Origin: SCTD01 sp963784675
GTDB lineage: Bacteria; Actinomycetota; Actinomycetes; Mycobacteriales; SCTD01
Direction of reading: 5' to 3'
Assembly (NCBI GenBank): GCA_963784675.1
Contig: CAWASE010000002.1
Location: 310,001 to 374,000 of the forward strand
Length of the DNA: 64,000 nucleotides
The position numbers were made by a program, and so were the translations under genes. Under the pieces are notes generated by a model. It worked only from the letters and a program-made list of their open reading frames with translations, did not search any database and was not told the origin of the DNA. Each line of letters starts with the position of its first letter. The first letter of the stretch is position 1. Below, in pieces: positions 34,758-43,760 of this stretch.

Positions 34758-36251
34758 ATGACCGACTCGCGCCGCCCGCAGGCAAGCGCACCCGACGCCT
34801 CGGACGCGCCGCCGCCCACCCCTTGGTGGTCGCGGTCGGGGGACGACGAGTGGGGCGCCCCGAGCGGGGACGGCAGCCAGCCGGCCTACGGCAGCCGCCC
34901 GGTCGAGCACGAGACGGTTCCGCTGGAGGTCCCGGCCTACGGCGCGGCCGCCCCGGCCGGGCAGCCGGGATACGGCAGCTACCTCGGGGAGCCTGCCGCG
35001 CCGCAGCGCCCGGCGAGCGGCCCGGATCCCTGGAGCCAGCCGAGCACCCAGGCCGGCTTCCCGTCCGGCGCGCAGCCGTGGGGCTCCCCGACCGACACGA
35101 TCGGCTCGTCCGGCACGTCGTCCGACGGCAAGGGCGGACGCCGCCTCGGCGTCGTCGCGGCCCTGCTGGCGACGGCCCTGGTGGCCGGCGCGGCCGGTGG
35201 CGTGGTCGGCGCGCGCACCGGCGGGCAGGACGGCGCGGCGCTGGACCCGTCGGCCAGCCTCGGCGCTCCCAGCGGCTCCTCCGCCTCGGTCGACCGGGCG
35301 CCGGACTCGGTCGCCGGCATCGCCGCGAAGGTCATGCAGTCCACCGTCAGCATCGGCGTGGAGTCCAGCAGCAGCAGCGGTACCGGCTCCGGCGTGGTGA
35401 TCCGCAGCGACGGCTACATCCTGACCAACAACCATGTCGTGGCCTCGGCTGCCGGCGGCGCGGGCAGCATCACGGTCACCTTCGACAACGGCCAGCAGGA
35501 GCTGCCGGCCGAGATCGTCGGACGCGACCCGGTCACCGACCTGGCCGTGCTGAAGGTCCGCGCCGGGCAGACGCTGCCTGCGGCGAGCCTGGGACGCTCC
35601 AGCGGCCTGGTGGTCGGAGATCCGGTCATCGCCATCGGCTCGCCGCTGGGACTGTCCGGCACCGTCACCACCGGCATCGTCAGCGCTCTGAACCGCACGG
35701 TGAAGACGCCGACCGAGGACGGCACCGGCAGCAACCCGCTGTTCAACGCCATCCAGACCGACGCCGCGATCAACCCCGGCAACTCCGGCGGCGCGCTGGT
35801 CAACGCCCGCGGCGAGGTCATCGGCATCAACTCCGCGATCGCCACCCTGGGCGGTGGCAGCAGCCCCTTCGGCGGCAGCGCCCAGGGCGGCAGCATCGGC
35901 GTCGGGTTCGCCATCCCGATCGACGAGGCCCGCTCGGTCGCCGAGGAGATCATCCAGACCGGACGTGCCACGCACCCGAGCATCGGGGTGTCGGCGACCA
36001 ACTCCTCGAGCTCGGCCGACCGTAAGGGCGCTCTGGTCCGCGAGGTGCTCGACGGCGGAGGCGCCGCCCAGGCCGGGCTGCGTCCCAACGACCTCATCGT
36101 CGCGGTCGACGGCGACGAGGTGACCAGCGTCGACGAGCTGATCCTGGCCATCCGCAGCCACCGCATCGGCGAGACCGTCACGCTGACCTATGTGCGCAGC
36201 AGTCGCGACCGCACCGCGCAGGTCACCCTGCAGGACCTCAAGGGCAGCTGA
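34758..36251 (+). CDS. htrA: Serine protease HtrA (trypsin-like with PDZ)
   Basis: A 497-residue protease. The first 130 residues are a Pro/Ser/Gly-rich cytoplasmic region, followed by a TM anchor at about 131-152. The catalytic triad is His226 (LTNNHVV), Asp261 (VTDLAVL) and Ser343 (NPGNSGGALV). The C-terminal 100 residues (from about 400) are one PDZ domain (LVREVLDGGGAAQAGLRPND). It degrades misfolded exported proteins and may cleave RseA. GGAGG lies 5 bases before the ATG at 34758. In mycobacteria htrA follows sigE-rseA too; here about 200 bases separate it from the rseB-like gene, so it may have its own promoter. Confidence 0.95.
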   Translation: MTDSRRPQASAPDASDAPPPTPWWSRSGDDEWGAPSGDGSQPAYGSRPVEHETVPLEVPAYGAAAPAGQPGYGSYLGEPAAPQRPASGPDPWSQPSTQAGFPSGAQPWGSPTDTIGSSGTSSDGKGGRRLGVVAALLATALVAGAAGGVVGARTGGQDGAALDPSASLGAPSGSSASVDRAPDSVAGIAAKVMQSTVSIGVESSSSSGTGSGVVIRSDGYILTNNHVVASAAGGAGSITVTFDNGQQELPAEIVGRDPVTDLAVLKVRAGQTLPAASLGRSSGLVVGDPVIAIGSPLGLSGTVTTGIVSALNRTVKTPTEDGTGSNPLFNAIQTDAAINPGNSGGALVNARGEVIGINSAIATLGGGSSPFGGSAQGGSIGVGFAIPIDEARSVAEEIIQTGRATHPSIGVSATNSSSSADRKGALVREVLDGGGAAQAGLRPNDLIVAVDGDEVTSVDELILAIRSHRIGETVTLTYVRSSRDRTAQVTLQDLKGS

Positions 36252-36326
36252 GGGCCGGCCGCCGCTGCGGCGGCGGTGCGCTTCCGGTCGTAGGCTCAGA
36301 GCTCACAGCGGGGAGGGGGCGCGGGC

Positions 36327-36683
36327 GTGGGACTGAACAACATCGGCGCGCCCGAGCTCGCCGTCATCATCGTGCTCGCGCTGTTCGTCTTCGGACCGGA
36401 CCGGCTGCCGGGCATGGCCGCGCAGGCCGGCCGCACGCTGCGGCAGGTGCGGCTCTACGTCAAAGGCATGACCGACGACCTGAAGAACGAGCTGGGTCCC
36501 GAGCTCGGCGATGTCGACCTGGCCTCGCTCAACCCGCGGGCCTTCGTGCAGAAGCATCTGTTCGAGGACGAGAAGCCGGTGTCGGCCAGCACGATGACGA
36601 CCGGGACGACCTACGGGATGAGCTCGGCCGGCCGTCCGCTCGGCGTCGACGAACCGGCCCCGTGGGACCCCGACACCACCTGA
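36327..36683 (+). CDS. tatB: Twin-arginine translocase subunit TatB
   Basis: A 118-residue protein. One TM helix at the N terminus (GAPELAVIIVLALFVFGPDRLPG) has the TatA/B hinge FGPxxLP, then an amphipathic helix (AAQAGRTLRQVRLYVKGMTDDLKNELG) and a Pro/Thr-rich tail. The long amphipathic helix and the position after htrA favour TatB over TatA. It forms the receptor complex for twin-arginine substrates with TatC (not in this window). Start GTG with GGGGAGGGGG upstream. It follows htrA in the same order as in mycobacteria. Confidence 0.92.
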   Translation: MGLNNIGAPELAVIIVLALFVFGPDRLPGMAAQAGRTLRQVRLYVKGMTDDLKNELGPELGDVDLASLNPRAFVQKHLFEDEKPVSASTMTTGTTYGMSSAGRPLGVDEPAPWDPDTT

Positions 36684-36686
36684 GCG

Positions 36687-36902
36687 TCAGTCGGTGACCG
36701 GCACGACCTCGACCTGCAGCACGCCTTCCGGCAGGTTCTGCTCCGCCCAGGCCAGCAGCAGCGGCACCGGCGCGTCGGCGACGAGGTCGACGCCGCCGCG
36801 CGCCTCGTCCGGCGCCATCTGCAGGAAGCCGGCCAGCTCGCCGGAGCTCACCAGCTGCCGCTCGACGTCGTCCATGACGGCCTCGAGCTGCGCGCGGGTC
36901 AC
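36687..36902 (-). CDS. Small conserved-type protein coupled to mrp
   Basis: A 71-residue acidic protein starting with GTG at 36902. Its GTGA overlaps the stop of mrp, so it is translationally coupled to it. It is mostly helical at the N terminus (RAQLEAVMDDVERQLVSSGEL) with a beta-like end (LQVEVVPVTD). I do not recognise a domain. It may be a partner of the Mrp Fe-S carrier, but that is inferred from position only. Confidence 0.7.
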   Translation of the reverse strand: MTRAQLEAVMDDVERQLVSSGELAGFLQMAPDEARGGVDLVADAPVPLLLAWAEQNLPEGVLQVEVVPVTD

Positions 36903-38056
36903 CGTCGGGCGGGGGACAGGCCCAACGACATGCCGGCCAGGCCGCGGGGCTTGCCGGTCAGCGCGGCGGTGATCTCCAGCAGCGCGCGCGAGGCGAGCGC
37001 GTCGGGATCGTCGAGCACCAGCGGCCGGCCGCTGTCGCCGCCCTCGCGCAGCCGGACGTCGATCGGCACCTGACCCAGCAGCGGGACGTCGGCGCCCAGC
37101 CGCATCGACAGGCTGCTCGCGACGGCCTGACCCCCGCCGCTGCCGAAGACGTCGATCCGCTCGTCGCAGTGCGGGCAGCTCAGGTAGCTCATGTTCTCGA
37201 CGACGCCGGCGATGCGCTGGTGGGTCTGCAGGGCGATCGACCCGGCCCGCTCGGCGACCTCCTGCGCGGCGAGCTGCGGAGTCGTGACGACGAGGATCTC
37301 GGCGCTCGGGACGAGCTGCGCGACGCTGATCGCGACGTCGCCGGTGCCGGGCGGCAGGTCCATCAGCAGCACGTCCAGGTCGCCCCAGTAGACGTCGGAC
37401 AGGAACTGCTGCAGCGCGCGGTGCAGCATCGGCCCGCGCCAGACGACCGGGGTGTTGTCCTTGGTGAACATGCCGATCGAGATGACCTTCACCCCGTGCG
37501 CCGACGGCGGCATGATCATCGACTCGACCTGGGTGGGCCGGTGCTGCACGCCGAGCATGCGGGGGATCGAGAAGCCGTAGATGTCGGCGTCGAGCACCCC
37601 GACGCTCAGGCCCTGCTGGGCCATCGCCGCGGCCAGGTTCACCGTGACGCTGGACTTGCCGACGCCGCCCTTTCCGGACGCGACGGCGAAGACCCGGGTG
37701 AGGCTGCCGGGCATCGCGAAGGGGATCTCGCGGGTGGGGTTGTCGCCTCGTAGCAGCGTCTGCAGCTCCTGCCGCTGCTCGCTGCTCATGACGTCGAGCT
37801 CGACGGCGACGCGCTGCACGCCCGGGACCGCGCCCACGGCGGTGGTGACGCGCTCTGTGATGGTGTCTTTCATCGGACAGCCGGAGACGGTGAGGAAGAT
37901 GGCCACGCGGGCCGTGCCGTCCGCGTCGACGTCGGCCGACTTGACCATGCCGAGCTCGGTCACCGGCCGGCGGATCTCGGGGTCGATCACGGTCGACAGC
38001 GCTGCGGTGAGCTGCTCGGCGAGCGGACCGGTGATCTGCGGAAGTGCGGTGGTCAA
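36899..38056 (-). CDS. mrp: Mrp/NBP35 family Fe-S cluster carrier ATPase
   Basis: A 385-residue protein. Residues 10-90 form a MIP18/DUF59 domain (PEIRRPVTELGMV, FLTVSGCPMKDTI). The ATPase follows, with the deviant Walker A VASGKGGVGKSSVTVNLA at about 126-143, DADIYGFSIPRMLG, and VLLMDLPPGTGDVAIS. The cluster-binding CxxC is in LSCPHCDERIDVFG. It carries Fe-S clusters to apo-proteins in the cytosol. It starts with TTG at 38056, 5 bases after a GAAGGA ribosome site. mrp also closes the mycobacterial sigE-htrA-tatB region. Confidence 0.94.
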   Translation of the reverse strand: MTTALPQITGPLAEQLTAALSTVIDPEIRRPVTELGMVKSADVDADGTARVAIFLTVSGCPMKDTITERVTTAVGAVPGVQRVAVELDVMSSEQRQELQTLLRGDNPTREIPFAMPGSLTRVFAVASGKGGVGKSSVTVNLAAAMAQQGLSVGVLDADIYGFSIPRMLGVQHRPTQVESMIMPPSAHGVKVISIGMFTKDNTPVVWRGPMLHRALQQFLSDVYWGDLDVLLMDLPPGTGDVAISVAQLVPSAEILVVTTPQLAAQEVAERAGSIALQTHQRIAGVVENMSYLSCPHCDERIDVFGSGGGQAVASSLSMRLGADVPLLGQVPIDVRLREGGDSGRPLVLDDPDALASRALLEITAALTGKPRGLAGMSLGLSPARR

Positions 38057-38249
38057 GGGGGTCCTTCGCTAGACCTGGGGCGGCGTCCGGAGGCGCTTGC
38101 GGACGCACGTCATCCTACCGGCGGCCCGCGAGAAGGCGACTCGTCACGCGGTAGGAGACGTGCTCGGCGCGATCGGGACCGCGCCGGACCGATGCTGCCT
38201 CGTGCTCGGGTGCGCGAGGACCACCGGTACCCGTCGACCTTCCGGGCGG

Positions 38250-41102
38250 TCAGCCCAGCGTCGCCGTCCGCAGCCCGGCGGTGGTCGCCCACACCGCGAC
38301 GAAGCGTCCGCTGCTGTCGCCGGCCAGGGCGATCCCGCTGCTGGCGACGCCGTCGAGCACCTGCGGCGCGAAGAAGCTGACGCCGCCGTCACGGGAGACG
38401 CTGACGGCCGCTCGGTCGCCTGCAGTCGCCACGGCCAGCAGCCCACCGGCGGTGTGCGCCACGGCGACCGCGGTCGCCGGCCCGGCCACCGTCGTGGGCG
38501 TTGACCAGGTGGCGCCGCCGTCGCTGGAGGTGGCCGTGCGGGTGGCCGCCGCGTCGGTCCAGGCGACCACCAGCTCGCCGGTCGCGCCGCGCGACAGCGC
38601 CGGTGCCGTGGTCACCGGCCCGCCGGCCACCGGCGCCGAGCTGAACGTCACCCCGCCGTCGCTCGACCGCAGCACCGCCACGCCGTCGGGGCCGCTCTGC
38701 GCCAGCCACACCGCGGCGTCGTTCGCGCGGTCGACCACGACCGGGCCGAGCGAGCACCCGGTGCAGGTGCTGGCCAGCGTCTGCTGCGCGAAGGTGAGGC
38801 CGCCGTCGATCGAACGGGCCACGACCAGGCCGGCCTTGCTCGGGTAGCTCACGGTCAGACTGGCGCCCTCGACACCGGAGTTGAAGCGTCCCGCGGCCAG
38901 CCGCGGCGACCCGGTGGGCAGCAGTCCTGCCACCGGGGTCCCGCGGTCGAAGCTGGCGCCGTCGTCGATCGATCTCACCACGGTCACGCCCGGTGCGGAC
39001 GCCCCGGCGGCGTGCAGATAGCCGGCCGCGTCCACGGCCAGGTCCTGCCCGCCGGTACGCGGCAGCCCGGCGACCGGTCCGGTCGGCGCCAGCGGCGAGA
39101 AGCCGGCGCCGTCACCGCGCCAGAGCCGTCCGCCGTCCGCGCCGACGTACGCCGCACCGCTGTCGGTGCGAGCCAGCGAGGGCCCCTGGGCGCCGTCGCT
39201 GCCGGGCAGCGTGCTGGCGGGGCCGACGAGCAGCCCGCTGCCGGCGTCGGGGCCGTTCTTGTCCTTGTTCTTGTCCTTCACCGGCTTGGCCGGCTTGGGC
39301 GACTTCGTCGGCGAGCTGCTGGGGCCCGACGTCGGCGTAGACGTCGGCGTAGGCGTGGCGGTCGGCTCGGGCTCGCCGCTGCCGGCGAGGAGCGTCGCCT
39401 CGACCTGCAGCGGCACGCGCTCGACGGCCGCGTACTGCTCGCCGACGTTGCCGGCGTCGCCGACCAGCGGGTACTGCGAGGTCACGACCTGCAGCTCGTC
39501 CAGGGGCACCCCGGCCGGGGTGTTGTCGGTGTCGGCGGTGGCATAGATGTGCAGGCCGTGGGCCCCGAACGCACCCTGCTTGACGGCGGGGTCCTCGCCG
39601 GAGCCGTCGTCGAAGTCCGCGTCGTCGCGGTAGTAGCTCGTGATGACAGCAGCGCTCGGGCGCGGGTTGTGGGTGTAGTAGACGACCGAGCCGTTCCGGC
39701 CGGCGACCTCTTCCCACTGCTCGACCGCGCCGTAGGGCTGGTGCGTCGGGTCGGCGACGTCGTAGTGCGACTCGGCGGGGGTGCCGACACCGACGTCGAG
39801 GTTGCCGACCAGCTCGTCGTTCACCCCGTCGATCGGTACACCGTCCGGGACCATCGGGCTGTAGTAGGTCGACACCGCGCCCTGGTTGTGGTCCCACATC
39901 GAGTAGACGCCGTCCGGCGGGATCGGGTGGACGCGCAGGTTGATCGTGTCGGTGAGGAAGCGGTCGTACATCGTGAAGACCCGGGTGATGTTGGTGCCGC
40001 TCTTGGCTCCCCAGGTCTCGCGGATCGCCCGGATCGCCCCGCTCCGCTCTCCGAGCAGGACGCTGGACTCCTCCCAGGCCTTCTCGCCGATGAAGCCGAT
40101 CGAGACGGCCTGCTTGCGGGCCTGCTGGAACGCCCGGCCCTTCCACTGGTCGATCAGGTCGACCCCGTAGGACCCGTCGGGTCCCGCCACCTGCAGGCCG
40201 TCGGGCTTCCAGCGGCCGCCGAAGTGGAAGGAGTAGCGGTCGCTGGCGAAGGTCGCGAAGTCACGGGGCCGGCGGGCGCCGGTGCTCTCGACGACCGGGC
40301 CGGACCCGGTGTCGACGCCGGTGTCCGGGCCGCTGCAGCGCGTGCCGTCCGGGATGCCCTCACCGCTGCGAGCGGCGAGGTAGCGGTCGGCGTACTGGTC
40401 GCGCGTGTACGACACGTAGCCCGCGCCGAAGGAGTGCGCACGTCCGGGAGCCGACACGACGTAGGCGAAGACCTGCTGGTTCGTCAGCGGGTCGGTGACG
40501 GCGACCTCGTAGGCGTCGCGACCCGCGACGGGCGTCGCACCACCCGGCGCGCGGGCGCCGGCGTCGCGGGCCATGAACGCCAGCTCGTCGTCGTCGTCGA
40601 AGCCGGCCACCGGGTCCGCCGTCGTCACCGGCTGGCCGGCGCGGAAGGCCGCGTAGCACAGGCCCTCGGTGCGACGGAAGCCCTCGGTGTCGAAGACGTA
40701 GCCGAGCTCGGTGTCGAAGCCGGACAGCTCACCGCTCTCGCCGCCGGGGTTGGACAGGAAGCGCCAGAAGCGTTCGTCCGCCTGGCTCGGCACCTCCACG
40801 AAAGCGCCGTCGCGGTAGGCGAAGACGGCCAGCGACCCGGTGGCGACGTTGGCGCCGTGGCTCGAGTCGGGCGGGACGACCTGGGTGCGGTCCTCGGCGT
40901 CGGTGTAGAGGGCGCGTACGGGAACCGGCGCGGGCGCCGACAGCGCGGGCAGCTGTTTGCCGGTCAGCACGACCGGTGCGCTGTCGCGCGGTCCCGACAG
41001 CGCCGGCACGCTCGGCACCCCCGCGGCGAGCAGGGCGGCCGAGGCCGGCAGCGCGCCGCCCAGCAGTCCCACGGTGGCCAGACCAGTGAGCAGTCGCTTC
41101 AA
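38250..41102 (-). CDS. Large secreted protein with beta-propeller-like C terminus
   Basis: A 950-residue protein starting with TTG at 41102 after GAGGGCGA. The signal peptide is LKRLLTGLATVGLLGG, then ALPASAAL. Residues 40-600 are a large domain with DSSHGANVATGSLAVFAYRDG, FASDRYSFHFGGRWKPDGLQV, and YSMWDHNQGAVSTYYSPMVP. I do not recognise it. A Thr/Pro-rich linker and a Lys-rich stretch (KSPKPAKPVKDKNKDKN) precede about 330 residues with repeated SxDGGxxF/W motifs (RSIDDGASFDRG, RSSDGGVTFSSA, TSSDGGATWSTP, SVSRDGGVSFFA), the Asp-box pattern of sialidase-type propellers. No sialidase catalytic arginines are evident. It may bind or process surface polymers. Confidence 0.8.
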   Translation of the reverse strand: MKRLLTGLATVGLLGGALPASAALLAAGVPSVPALSGPRDSAPVVLTGKQLPALSAPAPVPVRALYTDAEDRTQVVPPDSSHGANVATGSLAVFAYRDGAFVEVPSQADERFWRFLSNPGGESGELSGFDTELGYVFDTEGFRRTEGLCYAAFRAGQPVTTADPVAGFDDDDELAFMARDAGARAPGGATPVAGRDAYEVAVTDPLTNQQVFAYVVSAPGRAHSFGAGYVSYTRDQYADRYLAARSGEGIPDGTRCSGPDTGVDTGSGPVVESTGARRPRDFATFASDRYSFHFGGRWKPDGLQVAGPDGSYGVDLIDQWKGRAFQQARKQAVSIGFIGEKAWEESSVLLGERSGAIRAIRETWGAKSGTNITRVFTMYDRFLTDTINLRVHPIPPDGVYSMWDHNQGAVSTYYSPMVPDGVPIDGVNDELVGNLDVGVGTPAESHYDVADPTHQPYGAVEQWEEVAGRNGSVVYYTHNPRPSAAVITSYYRDDADFDDGSGEDPAVKQGAFGAHGLHIYATADTDNTPAGVPLDELQVVTSQYPLVGDAGNVGEQYAAVERVPLQVEATLLAGSGEPEPTATPTPTSTPTSGPSSSPTKSPKPAKPVKDKNKDKNGPDAGSGLLVGPASTLPGSDGAQGPSLARTDSGAAYVGADGGRLWRGDGAGFSPLAPTGPVAGLPRTGGQDLAVDAAGYLHAAGASAPGVTVVRSIDDGASFDRGTPVAGLLPTGSPRLAAGRFNSGVEGASLTVSYPSKAGLVVARSIDGGLTFAQQTLASTCTGCSLGPVVVDRANDAAVWLAQSGPDGVAVLRSSDGGVTFSSAPVAGGPVTTAPALSRGATGELVVAWTDAAATRTATSSDGGATWSTPTTVAGPATAVAVAHTAGGLLAVATAGDRAAVSVSRDGGVSFFAPQVLDGVASSGIALAGDSSGRFVAVWATTAGLRTATLG

Positions 41103-41309
41103 GATGTCGCCCTCGGCTCGCCCGCCCGGAACGGCGGGGTTGCTGTCAGGTTTCGTTGCCGGCGCCTGCCGGCCCTGCTGGACGGCGTCCACCGCTCGCG
41201 GACAGACCTTGTGAGTCGTCACAACGGACACGCGGCGTCGCGCTGCGGCGGGCTAGCGGCGTCGACGAGAGAACGTGGTCTTCGCGGGAGTGCGGCGGGC
41301 GGGCCGGGT

Positions 41310-42161
41310 TCAGCCCAGGGCGGCGATGGCCTCGGCCGTCGCGAGCACCAGCCGGGCGTTGTCGACGTGCAGGTTCTCGATCATCCGCCCGTCGACGACC
41401 ACCACGCCCTTGCCCTGCGCGGTGGCCTCGTCGAAAGCGGCGATGACGCGCTGCGCGTGCTCGACCTGCTCCTCGGTCGGCGCCCAGACGCGGTTGGCGG
41501 TGTCGACCTGACCTGGATGGATCAGCGTCTTGCCGTCGAAGCCCATCTCCGCGCCCTGGCGGCACTCGGCCTCGAAGCCCTCGAGGTCCTTCACGTCGTT
41601 GTAGACGCCGTCGACGATCGCCACGCCTGCCTCGCGAGCGGCCAGCAGCGCTGCGGCCAGGTGGGGGTACAGCGGCGCACGGCCGGGGACGAGCGCTGCC
41701 CGCAGCTCCTTCGCGAGGTCGTTGGTGCCCATGACGAGCACGTCGACGCCGTCGAAGCCGGCGATGTCGCGCACGGCGAACACCCCCGCGGGCGTCTCGA
41801 CCATCGGCCAGATCCGGGTGTCGCCGACCAGGGCGGCCACGGCCCGCAGGTGCTCGGCTCCGCTGACCTTGGGCACGACCACCGCCGCCGGCCCGGCGGC
41901 TGCGGCCGCACGCAGGTCGGCCTCGCCCCACGGGGTGTCCAGCCCGTTGCAGCGGATGGTGAGCACGCGGTCGCCGTAGTCGCCGGACTGCACGGCGGCG
42001 CAGGCCTGCTCGCGGGCGGCCTCTTTCGCGTCAGGGGCGACGGCGTCCTCGAGGTCGAAGATGATCGCGTCGGCAGGGATCGTCTTGGCCTTCTCCAGCG
42101 CGCGGGCGTTGGAGGACGGCATGTACAGGACCGAGCGCAGGACCTTCACCGGCTGCGTCAC
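41310..42161 (-). CDS. HpcH/HpaI aldolase/citrate lyase family protein (CitE-like)
   Basis: A 283-residue TIM-barrel protein of the CitE/malyl-CoA lyase group. LRSVLYMPSSNARALEKAKT is the conserved start, DAIIFDLEDAVAPDAK carries metal-binding Asp/Glu, TIRCNGLDTPWGEADL, VVPKVSGAEHLRAVA, WPMVETPAGVF with the second acidic ligand, and GFDGKTLIHPGQVDTAN near the end. It would cleave or form a C-C bond in a CoA ester, for example citramalyl- or malyl-CoA. It starts with GTG overlapping the stop of the upstream lyase gene, so they are co-translated. Confidence 0.9.
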   Translation of the reverse strand: MTQPVKVLRSVLYMPSSNARALEKAKTIPADAIIFDLEDAVAPDAKEAAREQACAAVQSGDYGDRVLTIRCNGLDTPWGEADLRAAAAAGPAAVVVPKVSGAEHLRAVAALVGDTRIWPMVETPAGVFAVRDIAGFDGVDVLVMGTNDLAKELRAALVPGRAPLYPHLAAALLAAREAGVAIVDGVYNDVKDLEGFEAECRQGAEMGFDGKTLIHPGQVDTANRVWAPTEEQVEHAQRVIAAFDEATAQGKGVVVVDGRMIENLHVDNARLVLATAEAIAALG

Positions 42162-43222
42162 AGCCCGTACGCCGCCTTCAGGTCGTCGTCGCGTTCGGCC
42201 AGCTGGGTGGCCAGCTGCAGCACGACCTTGCACTGCTTGAACGTCGCGTCGTCCTGCATCTTGCCGTCGATCATGACGGCGCCGCGGCCGTCCTCGCCCA
42301 TCTCCTGCACGACGCGCTTGGCCCAGGCGACCTCCTCGGGCTCGGGGGAGAACACCTTCTTCGCGATGTCGATCTGCACCGGGTGCAGCGACCAGGCGCC
42401 GACGCAGCCGAGCAGGTAGGCGTTGCGGAACTGGTCCTCGCAGGCGAGCGTGTCCTTGATGTCGCCGAAAGGCCCGTAGTAGGCGTAGATCCCGTGCATG
42501 GCGCAGGCGTCGACCATGCGCGCGACGGTGTAGTGCCAGAGGTCCTGCTGGTAGGTCTGCCGCTCGGCGGTGTCGTCCGCGCCCCCCTTCCCCGCAACAG
42601 GGTCCTCGCGCACGAGGTAGCCCGGGTGGCCGCCGCCGACGCGGGTGGTCTTCATCCGACGGTTGGCGGCGAGGTCGGCGGGACCGAGCGAGATGCCCTG
42701 CATGCGCGGGGAGGCGCCGCAGATCTCCTCGACGCTGGCCATGCCGCGGGCGGTCTCCAGGATGGCGTGCACCTGGATCGGACGGGTGAGCCCGGCCTTC
42801 GCCTCGAGCTGCGCCAGCAGCCGGTCGACGTAGTGGATGTCCTCCGGCCCCTCGACCTTCGGCACCATGATCACGTCGAGCCTGTCGCCGGCCTCGGTGA
42901 CCAGCGTCGTCAGGTCGTCGAGCACCCACGGGCTGCCCAGGTCGTTGACGCGGGTCCAGAGCTGCGCCTGTCCGAGGTCGGCCGTGCGGGCCACCTCGAC
43001 GAGCCCGGCGCGCGCGGCCTCCTTGTTGGACGCCTGCACGGCGTCCTCGAGGTTGCCGAGCAGCACGTCGACCTTGCTCGCGATGTCGGGGACCTTCGCC
43101 ACCATCTTCGGGTTGCTCGGGTCGAAGAAGTGGATCATGCGGCTGGGACGCCACGGGATCTCGCGCAGCGGCTCGGGGGCACCGACGGCGAGCGGGCGGA
43201 AGAAGTCCTTGGCGCTTTTCAC
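42158..43222 (-). CDS. L-malyl-CoA/beta-methylmalyl-CoA lyase-like protein
   Basis: A 354-residue member of the same superfamily as its downstream partner but of the longer malyl-CoA lyase type. SRMIHFFDPSNPKMVAKVPDI is at the start, LLGNLEDAVQASNKEAAR holds the acidic ligands, TRVNDLGSPWVLDDL, VPKVEGPEDIHYVDRLL, HAILETARGMASVEEI, and YAYYGPFGDIKDTLACEDQF follow. Such enzymes act in the ethylmalonyl-CoA or 3-hydroxypropionate pathways. The GTG at 43222 has TAGCCT 6 bases upstream, a leaderless-type promoter divergent from that of the MarR gene. Together the genes form a compact regulatory unit. Confidence 0.88.
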   Translation of the reverse strand: MKSAKDFFRPLAVGAPEPLREIPWRPSRMIHFFDPSNPKMVAKVPDIASKVDVLLGNLEDAVQASNKEAARAGLVEVARTADLGQAQLWTRVNDLGSPWVLDDLTTLVTEAGDRLDVIMVPKVEGPEDIHYVDRLLAQLEAKAGLTRPIQVHAILETARGMASVEEICGASPRMQGISLGPADLAANRRMKTTRVGGGHPGYLVREDPVAGKGGADDTAERQTYQQDLWHYTVARMVDACAMHGIYAYYGPFGDIKDTLACEDQFRNAYLLGCVGAWSLHPVQIDIAKKVFSPEPEEVAWAKRVVQEMGEDGRGAVMIDGKMQDDATFKQCKVVLQLATQLAERDDDLKAAYGL

Positions 43223-43286
43223 GTGATCAGGCTACGGACGACGGGTGCGACCCGTGCGACGGGGGTCCCCGCCTAGCATGGCGACC

Positions 43287-43760
43287 GTGTCCAGCCAGGA
43301 GGGGCCAGTGCCGGACGGTGGACTGCCGGCGGCGGCCCTGGACACCTGGCGCGGCTTCCTGCGGGCGCACGCCACGATCGTCCGGGCGCTGGAGAGCGAG
43401 CTGGTCGCCGAGCAGGGGATGCCGCTGGCGACCTACGACGTCCTCGTCCAGCTGTCGGAGGCGCCCGGGCGGGCGCTGCGGATGACCGAGCTGGCCGACC
43501 GCGTCCTGCTGTCGCGGTCCGGGCTGACCCGCCTCGCCGACCGGCTCTGCAAGGACGGGCTGCTGCGTCGCGAGGCGTGCGCCGACGATGCGCGCGGCAC
43601 CCTGGCCGTGCTCACCGACGCCGGCCTGCAGCGCCTTCGCCAGGCGTGGCCGACGCACGTGCGCGGCGTCTGCGAGCACTTCGCCGACCGGCTCACCGAG
43701 CCGGAGCTGGCAGACCTCGGACGGCTGCTCAGCCGCGTGCAGGACGGGCCGGGCCGCTGA
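43287..43760 (+). CDS. MarR family transcriptional regulator
   Basis: A 157-residue winged-helix regulator. ATYDVLVQLSEAPGRALRMTELADRVLLSRSGLTRLADRL spans the helix-turn-helix, followed by the wing region CADDARGTLAVLTDAGLQ and a C-terminal dimerisation helix. MarR proteins usually repress nearby genes until they bind a small phenolic or CoA ligand. It is divergent from the CoA-ester lyases (64 bases between starts). An upstream ATG at 43278 is in frame, but the hexamer TAGCAT overlaps it and lies 7 bases before the GTG at 43287, so I prefer the GTG. The AzlC gene follows with a CTGA overlap. Confidence 0.88.
   Translation: MSSQEGPVPDGGLPAAALDTWRGFLRAHATIVRALESELVAEQGMPLATYDVLVQLSEAPGRALRMTELADRVLLSRSGLTRLADRLCKDGLLRREACADDARGTLAVLTDAGLQRLRQAWPTHVRGVCEHFADRLTEPELADLGRLLSRVQDGPGR

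Noticed and set aside
36258..36274. GCCGCC/GGCGGC hairpin between htrA and tatB
   Set aside because: Short stem with no following T run between co-directional genes; expected by chance in such GC-rich DNA.
39012..42419. A 1135-codon plus-strand open frame
   Set aside because: It is antisense to the secreted protein and the CoA lyases; composition is Arg/Val/Gly/Asp-rich without domain motifs, as expected for a GC-rich shadow frame.
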